Part shown: piece by piece, positions 11,015 through 18,248 of the stretch
Layout of the letters: the number at the start of each line of letters is the position of its first letter
How positions within the stretch are numbered: the first letter of the stretch is position 1
From: Priapulus caudatus
Lineage: Eukaryota; Priapulida; Priapulimorpha; Priapulimorphida; Priapulidae
NCBI RefSeq assembly: GCF_000485595.1
Contig: NW_014577682.1
Location: 111,675 to 137,271, forward strand
Length of the DNA stretch: 25,597 bases
Reading direction: 5' to 3'
Made by a program: the position numbers and the translations under genes
The notes under the pieces: generated by a model
Databases searched by the model: none
Seen by the model: the letters and a program-made list of their open reading frames with translations, nothing else
Told to the model about the DNA's origin: nothing

Positions 11015-11398
11015 TTACAATATGTTATATATAATAGTACGTTGGAGTTTATAGTGAGTGTACATGGTGTATGCTATCAGGATGACTTTTGCTTCATTTA
11101 TATATGTGTGGGCAAGAACCGCGGCTCTGAAGAAAGCGGCACGTGCGAATTAGTATGTCACGTGTACGCGCGCCTCTCGTTGATGTCAACCGTTCGCTTG
11201 TTTTCAGCGGCGGCGCGCGGGCCGTGCTGCGAGGCGCTCTACGACTTTGAGCCGGAGAACGAGGGAGAGCTCGGCTTCCAGGAGGGAGACGTCTTGCAGC
11301 TAATCGCGAAGATCGACGAGAACTGGTACGAGGGATCGATCCGCGGCAACACAGGATTCTTCCCCGTCAACTACGTCAAGGTCCTCGTCGACCTGTAA
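4792..11398 (+). CDS. Endophilin-A (N-BAR + SH3), partial at the N-terminus, 7 coding exon positions, one of them duplicated
   Basis: The gene encodes an SH3GL/EndoA-type endophilin, a cytosolic protein that senses and bends membrane at endocytic sites and recruits proline-rich partners. Exons join as 4792-4864, 5242-5385, 6036-6169, then 6761-6827 or 7296-7362, then 9929-10133, 10734-10951, 11208-11398. All have AG/GT borders and compatible phases, giving 1032 nt, 343 residues plus TAA. Family landmarks are [33 protein letters not shown], KKLxGRRLDYD, [13 protein letters not shown], then an SH3 with [21 protein letters not shown] and FFPVNYV. Human endophilin-A1 is about 352 residues. Here the amphipathic H0 helix and first BAR residues (about 40 aa) are missing and must lie in exon(s) upstream that I could not find in 1-4791. 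The linker between BAR and SH3 (about 72 aa) is Ser/Asp/Asn-rich. The orthology call is firm; A1/A2/A3 subtype has no meaning for an invertebrate single-copy gene. Confidence 0.95.
4985..5125. repeat. TAA/TTA-rich low-complexity block in endophilin intron
   Basis: Repeats of taataat, attatctataataat and ttatctatt occur in the intron between exons A and B. They probably arose by slippage. Confidence 0.8.
5242..5385 (+). CDS. Endophilin exon B (BAR helix 1 to 2)
   Basis: The acceptor is acgtgcag and the donor is TTCG|gtaggt. The 144-nt exon completes Ala from the previous phase-1 codon and encodes [29 protein letters not shown] and [12 protein letters not shown]. The YPQPEG motif is diagnostic for endophilin BAR domains. 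Confidence 0.94.
6036..6169 (+). CDS. Endophilin exon C (BAR core)
   Basis: The acceptor is tattgcag and the donor is ATG|gtaagt. The 134-nt exon encodes [34 protein letters not shown] and SKDLKEVM. It ends in phase 0, exactly at the position where the duplicated fourth exon starts with HHRKKL. Confidence 0.95.
6761..6827 (+). CDS. Endophilin exon D, version a (alternative BAR segment)
   Basis: This is a 67-nt exon, acceptor aatcttacag, donor AAAG|gtagtt, encoding [20 protein letters not shown] then AK plus a split Gly. It is one of two homologous copies of the same exon (the other is 7296-7362). It starts in phase 0 and ends in phase 1, so it fits directly between exon C and exon E. The encoded segment is the Lys/Arg-rich part of BAR helix 2 (human form KKLEGRRLDFDYKKKRQGK). 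The donor is weaker than those of the constitutive exons, as is usual for regulated exons. Confidence 0.88.
7158..7179. repeat. (GA)n microsatellite between the two alternative exons
   Basis: Eleven ga units lie in the 468-nt intron separating exon versions a and b of the endophilin BAR segment. Confidence 0.85.
7296..7362 (+). CDS. Endophilin exon D, version b (alternative BAR segment)
   Basis: This is a 67-nt exon, acceptor tgtttcacag, donor AAAG|gttaga, encoding [20 protein letters not shown] then EK plus a split Gly. It differs from version a at five residues (H/Q, R/K, R/K, K/R, A/E). The phases are identical to version a. Joining a to b would give 134 nt and break the frame, so the two must be mutually exclusive. 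The intron between them is 468 nt and its flanks are not similar, whereas the exons are. Confidence 0.88.
7923..8090. mobile_element. hAT-like MITE, 168 bp
   Basis: It starts tagtggttcttagcc and ends ggggttaagaaccactg, which are inverted copies of one another and match the CAGTGGTTCT..AGAACCACTG ends of hAT-derived MITEs. The 8-bp flanks (ctatatgc and acatgtgc) agree at five positions, a worn target-site duplication at best. It lies in the endophilin intron after exon version b. Confidence 0.78.
8091..8821. other. Intronic stretch, nothing recognised
   Basis: An open frame of 95 codons at 8352-8639 shows no family similarity and no splice sites in phase with the endophilin exons. I see no RNA gene. 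Confidence 0.5.
8822..9925. repeat. C/T-rich degenerate tandem array in endophilin intron
   Basis: About 1.1 kb is dominated by recurring caccaccctc, cctctcctctcgttcgtc and gcccccgtgcc blocks in irregular 40-60 bp periods, with a pure (CT)n run at 9769-9804. It leads straight into the acceptor of exon E (ccgcgcag at 9928). Long open frames in several phases on both strands come from the low complexity and are not genes. Confidence 0.85.
9929..10133 (+). CDS. Endophilin exon E (end of BAR domain)
   Basis: The acceptor is ccgcgcag, preceded by a very long pyrimidine tract, and the donor is GA|gtaagt. The 205-nt exon encodes [39 protein letters not shown] and [20 protein letters not shown], matching helix 3 of the family. 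It enters in phase 1 and leaves in phase 2. It lies between a C/T-rich intronic array and a G-rich intronic array. Confidence 0.95.
10138..10430. repeat. G-rich degenerate tandem array directly after endophilin exon E
   Basis: Recurring ggggatgtcgggaac and gggggcacgt-type blocks occur in periods of roughly 40-50 bp, starting only a few bases after the donor at 10134. Many runs of three to five G on the transcribed RNA make quadruplex formation plausible. Confidence 0.82.
10578..10688. repeat. Short dispersed motif agcccccgaaa, three copies
   Basis: The motif occurs near 10578, 10598 and 10677 in the intron between exons E and F. It may be a worn repeat element; I do not recognise it. Confidence 0.45.
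10734..10951 (+). CDS. Endophilin exon F (linker between BAR and SH3)
   Basis: The acceptor is gtgtctgcag and the donor is AAAC|gtaatt. The 218-nt exon encodes a low-complexity, Ser/Asp/Asn-rich linker, including [23 protein letters not shown] and [15 protein letters not shown] is a known AP-2 appendage-binding type of motif and PPSY fits the WW-domain PPxY pattern; whether either is used is inference. It enters in phase 2 and leaves in phase 1. Confidence 0.88.
10963..11013. repeat. (TA)n(GATA)n compound microsatellite
   Basis: A ta run is followed by about seven gata units, a few bases after the donor of endophilin exon F. Confidence 0.92.
11208..11398 (+). CDS. Endophilin last exon (SH3 domain, stop codon)
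   Basis: The acceptor is ttgttttcag. The exon encodes [39 protein letters not shown] and [17 protein letters not shown], then TAA at 11396-11398. ALYDF, the Trp pair region ENWYEG and the PVNYV motif form the peptide-binding face of an endophilin SH3. The C-terminus is at the usual place for the family. Confidence 0.97.
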
Positions 11399-11419
11399 CA
11401 CGGTGGCGGCCATGGCTGC

Positions 11420-11494
11420 GGAGGTCGTGGTGGCGGAGGTCGTGGCGGCGGAGGTCGTGGCGGCGGAGGTCGTGGCGGCGGAGGTCGTCGCGGT
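11420..11494 (+). repeat. 15-bp tandem repeat just after the endophilin stop codon
   Basis: Five units of ggaggtcgtggcggc (first and last slightly changed). Because 15 is a multiple of three, and no other stop follows until TGA at 11543-11545, the frame beyond the TAA would read Gly-Gly-Arg-Gly-Gly repeats. The SH3 C-terminus is already complete, so this is most simply 3' UTR. Confidence 0.88.
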
Positions 11495-11585
11495 CGTGGC
11501 GACGGCTGCTCGGACTCTTACATAGCTTACGATGATTATCGATGACGATGGATGGCGGCTGTTTGTGGTTTGTCTCCACCCGACG

Positions 11586-11895
11586 GAGAGGGAGAGAGAG
11601 AGAGAGAGAGAAGGAGAGAAAGAGAGAAGGAGAGAGAAAGGGAGAGGGGGAAAAAGAGAGAGAGAGAGGGGGAGAAGGAGAGAGAGGGAGAGGGGGAGAA
11701 AGAGAGAGAGAGAGAGAGGGAGAAAAAGAGAGAGGAGGAGAGAGAGAGAGAAAGAGAGAGAGAAGGAGAGAGAAAGGGCGAGGGGGAGAAAGAAAGAGAG
11801 GGGGAGAGAGAGAGAGAGAAAGAGAGAATGAAAAAGATATAGAGACAGAGAGAGACAGACGGGCGAGAAAGAGAGAGGGAGAGAGAGATAGGGAG
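11586..11895. repeat. Polypurine (GA/GGA/GAAA) tract of about 310 bp
   Basis: It is almost wholly A and G on the plus strand, with few interruptions. It probably lies in the endophilin 3' UTR or just past it. Apparent long open frames (Arg/Glu/Lys-rich on one strand, Ser/Leu-rich on the other) are artefacts of composition. Confidence 0.92.
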
Positions 11896-13030
11896 TTGGG
11901 TACATGACCATGCGTCGTCTGTTGCAAGAATGGTGGTTATTGGTGGCAATTGGTGAAAAGATTGTTGAGCTGTGCCCAACCTGAGACACAGAGATAAGTG
12001 AAGGCTTCTTACTGTCACAAGATGCACAGTTTTCCGGCTTCTCCCATCGCAAAGCGATGCCCCCGGAGACAGTGTGAGAGTGAGGGGGGTCCGTGTGTGT
12101 AGACCCGACGTGTAGTCGGCAGTGGTTGCATTTGGTTTTGTGACCCGATTGTTTTCTTACCCCGCCCCGCCGCCCATCAAATCGTGATTACCCGTGATGC
12201 CAAGTTCGTGCTGTTCCTGCCACGGAGCTTACCCACTCCCTCGCCGCCCCCGCATCACCCCGGAGGTGATAGTACGAGCGGGATGGCTTCATCGACAGTT
12301 GCCGGGGCGACATGCTACAGAATCAAATCACAGCTTCGCGCGCCTCATCCCCTGTTATGTAAGCGTTTTTAATGTATACTTCGCCGCAAGTGGCTTTGGC
12401 ATCGCGGACGCTGCGCGAGACTGCTCCGAGGAATTTGTTCGGGGGTCTGGCCTTGTTGTGCTCTTGTTTATTTGAGCTTCCCTGCCTGATCGTGCCTGCT
12501 CGTGGAGTGACTGCTTTCTTGTTGCCAAGCTGCCAGTGTGCTTGCGGTGTCGAGGTGTGTTTGGAGGTAGAGTGCATCGTAGTTAACGTTCCCGTTGTCA
12601 TGACGCTAGAGTCTGAAGCTATGTTGTGTGTGTCTTCCGTGAGACAGCTGTCGGACCGCGAGTCGTGATGCCTGTTCATCTATGCTCGTCGCCGTCGCCC
12701 TGCGTAAGATGGCATCCGTGGAACGGTTGCTGGAATGCGAGCCACGTGCTTACAGTTAGCACGTTCTGTTTTTTCTGCATGAGATGGCGTCCCTGGCAGT
12801 TATAGACTTCGTTGATGCAGGAAGGCTTAATCCGTGGCAATGCAGTGCTCCACTAGACTCGTCTACCTCCTTGTTCTTTAGTGCTACGGTTGACGACAAC
12901 TCGGACTGGAATTCTCTCACTGCCGTTGAAATCGATGCCTGTAAATTATGTACATGTTTGCGTGACACGAGCAATGGCAACGTGCCGTCGTCACAGTGTT
13001 AGATTGCGCTAACATAGAGGCAATGTCTGA
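11896..13030. other. Region after endophilin, no supported gene
   Basis: Moderately GC-rich sequence with overlapping short open frames on both strands (for example 12194-12475 and 12323-12679). None is recognised. It could be endophilin 3' UTR; no canonical AATAAA close to the stop codon was seen, so the transcript end is unknown. Confidence 0.45.
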
Positions 13031-13200
13031 TGCAGCAGTAGCAGCAGCAGCAGCAGCAACAGTAGCAGCAGCAGCAGCATCAACAGCAGCAGCAGCAGCA
13101 ACAGTAGCAGTAACAGCAGCAGCAGCAACAGTAGCAGTAACAGCAGCAGCAGCAGCAGCAGCAGCATCAACAGCAGCAGCAGCAACAGCAGCAGCAGCAT
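13031..13200. repeat. Interrupted CAG/GCA triplet array, about 170 bp
   Basis: Pure gcagcagca runs are broken at intervals by aca, gta and tca triplets in a higher-order pattern (cagcagcaacagtagcagtaacag occurs twice in part). Frames give poly-Ala, poly-Gln-like or, on the minus strand, poly-Leu; none is connected to a gene. Confidence 0.92.
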
Positions 13201-13984
13201 TGTCTCGTAGTTGTCGTGACCACCATGAAAGTTTTCCGCTAAGGCTCCGATTTACTTATCATTTGCGCGACGACGATCAACCTTTCGAGAGCCAAGGGGA
13301 TTCAAAAACGTTATCGGACTAATAAGGTACATGAAATACGACCACACTGCAGGCAGCAAAACTTGTACTCACCTATCAATTATTGTAAACAACGATTATT
13401 GTGAGGGTGACCTTGAGCTACGTATTATACGCTGGTGCATGGGTTGTCCTGGTTATCCATGATTAGGTTATCCATGATTAGAACGCATGCAGGCACTAGG
13501 TAGGTGGTGTGTGAACAGTAGAGAACATGCCACTTATGAAAGCTCACACGCGCTGGTTATCTCTCATTGGTTATAGATGAGAACCTTTTCTTTGCTGTGG
13601 CTCGTTTAGCAGTAGGAAACGTATGCCGGTAGTAATGCATGATTTTTTGCGTGCCAGTCTTTAAATAATATATCCGTGGGTAAAAATACGAACTGTTGTT
13701 AAAGACTGATTGATATTAATTGTTATAACTTATATACATAGTTTATCGATTGAATATTATTATTATAGGCGATCTGTATACCACGTATGATTGAAGTACG
13801 TTATTTTATATTGTAGGGTTTGTCCCAGTTATAGATCGTGATGATTGAATGAATATCCTCATCATACTATACATCCACACTAGTAATCCCAATCGCACCC
13901 GTGAAATGTGATTCTTGCCAATCTCTACTTATATGGAATTTAACACGTTCTCCATTATCTTTCCACGAGAGAGAAATGAACACT
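13201..13984. other. Intergenic stretch, nothing recognised
   Basis: AT-rich sequence with a short direct repeat (ggttatccatgatta twice, 13453-13482). No gene, RNA or element was identified. Confidence 0.5.
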
Positions 13985-14345
13985 TGTATGGTGGCCTAGG
14001 ACTGCCATAAGGAAAATAAAAAATAAAAAATAAAAAAAATAAATAAAATGAAAATGAAATGAAAATGAAATGAAAATGAAAACAAATGAAAACAAAATTG
14101 AAATGTTTTTCACAGTGGCCTATCGCTGCCATAGACTGGTACCCGGTCCCACCTCTCGGCTTAGTTACTCGATGGGTATCGAGGTGGGAGTGAGTACCAG
14201 TCTATGGCAGCGATAGGCCACTGTGAAAAACATTTCAATTTTGTTTACATTTTTTTTCATTTTCATTTCATTTTCATTTTTTTTTTATTTTTATTATTTT
14301 TTTTATTTTTTTTCCCTCTGGCAGTCCTAGGCCACCATACACTTG
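13985..14345. mobile_element. Foldback element, about 360 bp
   Basis: Outer ends tgtatggtggcctaggactg (13985) and its inverse at 14319-14340 enclose A-rich and T-rich complementary stretches. The inner arms 14093-14142 and 14193-14242 are nearly perfect inverted copies of about 50 bp. The inner arm motif gtggcctatcgctgccata resembles the outer end gtggcctaggactgccata, so each arm looks internally duplicated. No coding capacity. Confidence 0.88.
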
Positions 14346-14957
14346 GTACAAAGCGCTTTGTAAAATCAAGAATATTTTATTAGAACAGAATGACCTGTTG
14401 GCTTCTGTGCTAGAATTCATTCTGCGTTACGTGGGTGAATACTAAATGCACATACTGTGTCAGTGTGTCATATAATCGTATTTGCATTTACGTATTTTTT
14501 TCGGATAATGCAACAAAACTAAACAAGCCTCATGCATAGTCATTGTGTATATATCGATATATGGAGGAAATGTAAACTAGATCAGTTTCTCTGAATCGCC
14601 ATTTATACATCGTAATTTGATATTTATTTCGAGCTGGCATCGCCACAAACTGTTGGACTTCATGTGCATATTGGTTGCAGTGACAGTGTTAGTTCCCGTA
14701 GCTAGATAGGTATAGCTATGTGGTGAGGCGAGTGTCGTTACTCGGCATGCTCATGCCAACACCTTCCCAGTGTGGTGTGCCTTATCGCTAACTGCACTAA
14801 GGAATTAGGAGTGCAGAAACGTCGGCAGTTATGGTGTACGGTGATGGATCATATGATCATGAGCTGTAGACGTCGATACATGCGCGATGGACATTAGTGA
14901 GCAGGCACATATATGATTCAATGTAGAGGGGCTCTAGTAAATATACACGTATTTGTA
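14346..14957. other. Intergenic stretch, nothing recognised
   Basis: AT-rich sequence without a convincing open frame, RNA or repeat. Confidence 0.5.
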
Positions 14958-15123
14958 TGTGTGTGTGTGTGTGCGTGCGTGTGAAAAGCCTCCAATTCGA
15001 ATGAGGCGTTGACTCCTAAAGCGACACATATTGAGTGTGAGTGTGAGTGTGTGTGTGTGTGTGCGTGCGTGTGAAAAGCCTCCAATTCGAATGAGGCGTT
15101 GACTCCTAAAGCGACACATATTG
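14958..15123. repeat. Exact tandem duplication, 90-bp offset
   Basis: 14958-15033 and 15048-15123 appear identical over 76 bp: a GT run, then gcgtgcgtgtgaaaagcctc and on to gcgacacatattg. The linker between the copies is gagtgtgagtgtga-like. Complete identity points to a very recent event. Confidence 0.93.
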
Positions 15124-16577
15124 CTGTCACCAATCTACACCCCCTGCGCACGAGTGTGGGTCGTTGAATCACCCACAGAGTACATCCGCGCAATTTAGCG
15201 AGAGCAAGGAATGCTGCAGTGAGAGCCTCTATGGAGGCGTTATCTGCAGATTGCATAGCGTTTTCTCTTTCGGAGCGACACTGGACAGTCGTAATCTGTT
15301 TTACAGGGTAGTCGCGAGAGATCGGAACAGTCGGCAATGTCGAAGAAAGATGCGACGTGTTTACGTGATATTGCGTGTGCTTGGACACACGGCAATGCTA
15401 TCGCAGAATTGCATTTGTTACAAAATAAAGTTGGTTGCTTCAATTAAATGATCGAATATTGATGGAATTTTTTTTAGCTGACACTATATTACCTCTTTGT
15501 GTCATATTAAATACTTTGTATATCATATTATGTAATACAACACGTACAAGTTTTTAGTGAAGTATAAATAGTAATGTAATATGTTGACATTTCTATGACA
15601 TAAATACGATACAATACATATACATATAAATATACAACCATATACTGTAAATATTAGAATCCGGGGTGGGGTCAAACTTGTATCAAAACCTTACATAACT
15701 AATCACAGAAAGGGACATTACAAAGTGGACAGGAAAGCTGTGTATCAAATTTACTTGTAGAGGATATAGGTTCATCCGTATTTATCTAAGATTCACAACC
15801 AAAAATAGATTTCACAAGTAACATCACTAACATGCAAGTGATAACAAACGTTGCTAAATTCAGTTGAAAAATGTAGCGCATGTCGTTTTTGTGCGTTATG
15901 CGTGTGTATACACGCTGTTGACACGAGTAGAACACTTCCACCTATAGTCTATTCAATATATACGTATATAAACAGCATTAACACTATTACAATTTTGACG
16001 AATGGAAAATGCCATATGACTAAAAAATATATCTAGATCTAGATCTATCTGGCCTTATCTGACTAAAATATGTTGTACAAATAATACATAAGAAAACATT
16101 TATATTCATCGCCACTAAAAAATATAAAGCTCTTAATTACTACACAATCATGTTGGTCACGCAGTGTCTAGATACTTTAACTTGTAATGATATTCGCAAG
16201 AACATTTAATGTGAGCAAATGCACAATGTTAAATCGCGGATAAATAAATACACACCAAGACGAGCAGATACACAATTCACAAATCACACAAGTGCAGTTG
16301 CGACTTGGCTGTATAAGGCTGTCCAATCACAGGGGGTAAACACCAGCTACACCACTAATAATAGCACAAGTAGCACTGTGCATGAAACAACCATACTAGC
16401 AATGCAGGTAGAATTACTTAATTCACAAGGTTGTTAAGTCTGTTAATGCTAACTTGATAGAAAACACGTAAATAAAACATCTAGTTGGTATTTTTGTTAT
16501 TGTAATCATTGAAACATCAAACCAGTGGGCCACCAGCATAATTGGATTGAGGTTTCTCGGTGATCTATTGGTAATAG
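15124..16577. other. Intergenic region downstream of both genes, no supported gene
   Basis: Short open frames on both strands (15164-15451, 15240-15443, 16219-16437) have no family similarity. Part of the right side may be SERINC 3' UTR. A tttaat (ATTAAA on the minus strand) near 16205 is a weak polyadenylation candidate only. Confidence 0.45.
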
Positions 16578-16630
16578 TATCAGGAGTGTATCAAACACTT
16601 TGTATAAACAGTATTGATACACTCCTGATA
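16578..16630. repeat. Perfect 17-bp hairpin downstream of the SERINC long-form stop
   Basis: tatcaggagtgtatcaa at 16578-16594 pairs exactly with 16614-16630 around a 19-nt loop. It lies about 240 nt past the TAA at 16870, so it may be in the SERINC 3' UTR, either as an RNA stem or as a tiny inverted-repeat remnant. Confidence 0.8.
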
Positions 16631-16869
16631 GTATGTGTAGATTCATGTGCAAGTATATAATGGTATAAAATAGAGTATCTAGAATCGTATTCACATCAAA
16701 TAGGCCTACATAGATATATGTATACATTTTATCAGCAGCTAATAATACCTATTATTAGCTCTTGATTTTATCAATTGCTAAAGATATCTGGAGACAAAAA
16801 CACGTGTCAGACGAAATGAAGTTATCATAGCTTTTGGTACAATATGACGTGGAAATGTCATGCATTTGT

Positions 16870-17027
16870 TTAGGGTTTAGATGCCTTCTTCCTCATGTTC
16901 TTGTTCTTTTTTTTCCCCACTTTCACATCAGTTTGCTGCTCTAATGGCTCAGATTCAATGTCATCCGCAGGAATGTCAACGACTATATCACTGGGCCGAG
17001 ACACAGTTGGGTTGCTCGGTGACTTAC
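16870..17027 (-). CDS. SERINC last exon (end of the lysine-rich tail)
   Basis: The acceptor is cttcacag; 158 nt, phase 1 to the TAA at 16872-16870. It continues the KSP pattern ([14 protein letters not shown]), then an acidic stretch ([16 protein letters not shown]) and a basic end ([17 protein letters not shown]). The exon itself begins gtaagt, which resembles a donor; the true border is fixed by the phase. Confidence 0.75.
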
Positions 17028-18216
17028 CTGTGAAGAAGATTAGATTAATCTAAACCCTTCTTTTTGAAAATAATTACAAATCGAGAATCATTTCCAATGA
17101 TAAGGCAATTAAAAACTAAAAAATAATCGTGTTACCTTTCGGTGACTTGGCGTTCTTTTGGGGGGATTTGCTCTTGCCTTTCTTCATGGGAGTCTTTGGC
17201 TCTTTTTCCTTTTTAGGTTTATTCATCTGTTTGGACAATTTATCAGGTGTTGCCTGATATTGCATTTCGTCAGTCACTTCAACTCTTGCAGTGGCTTCTT
17301 CTGTGAGAATTGAAACGTTTTCAAATTTAGTTAACAAATAATTGATTTCCTAGTATTCTTTATGAAACTATTAATATTGTAATTTACTACTTGAATTAAA
17401 TCTTCTACATATTTTACACACCATTCCTTTCAAGTTATATAAAATGCATTAGTTTTGGTGGAACCTGGGTTTCTCTGGGTTTTTTTTATGAGAATGTAGC
17501 TCTTGTGTCACACAGATTTTGTGTCATTTAGATTGTAATGTGAAGCCTGTTTCTCACCCGTAGAGGACACCTGTGACATCTGGGTGGAAAGCCTCTGTCT
17601 CTTTTTCTTATCCTTCGTCGCCGACGCTCCAGCTTCAACATCGCTCTCTCTCAGCATCTCGTGTTGCTCCGGAGGGACGGTGTTATCGGACTTGGAGTTG
17701 CTCTTTTTCCTCTTTCTCTTCACATTTTGCTTATCACCTCCATTGCTTTGGTTAGAGCCCTCATGATCAACCAACCTAAAATGTACATATACTATATGTA
17801 TATATGAATGTAAATGTATATGTATATATCAAGACTACATAATAGAGATCAAGAGCATATAAAGAAGGAGAGCGTACAACGTTGAAATGCTGAAACCATG
17901 ATGCAGTATTAGTCGAATTAATAAACTCCCCGTTTTATTTTGACGATTCTTTGCAGTATTATTGATCATCTGTCCTACCTTGTTAATATAAAACAAACCG
18001 CATGTCCCTACGATGCCGCTACGCTAAGATAATGAGCAGTGAAAATCTGGTTTTTTCGCCGAAAACCGACTCGAGATCAAAGAATCGTCAAAATAAAACG
18101 GGGAAAGTTTATTAATTCGACTAATACTGCAACATGGTTTCAGCATTTCACCGTTGTACGCTCCCTTTCTTTATATGCTCTTGTAGAGATCTATAATCTC
18201 TATTATGTACTCTTGG

Positions 18217-18248
<32 letters not shown>

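Noticed and set aside
11300-12052. Open frames of 250, 183 and 163 codons (minus) and up to 121 codons (plus)
   Set aside because: They are Ser/Leu-rich or Arg/Glu-rich readings of the polypurine tract and overlap the real SH3 exon in antisense.
13009-13200. Poly-Leu open frame on the minus strand
   Set aside because: It is the antisense reading of the CAG-type triplet array.
14918-15388. 156-codon open frame on the minus strand with repeated His-Thr
   Set aside because: It is produced by the GT run and the exact 90-bp-offset duplication, so its repeated peptide mirrors the DNA repeat.
17508-17775. Tail exons as an independent downstream gene
   Set aside because: No 5' exon or start is visible on the same strand before exon 13, and the phases connect exactly to SERINC exon 12. 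It is kept only as an alternative.
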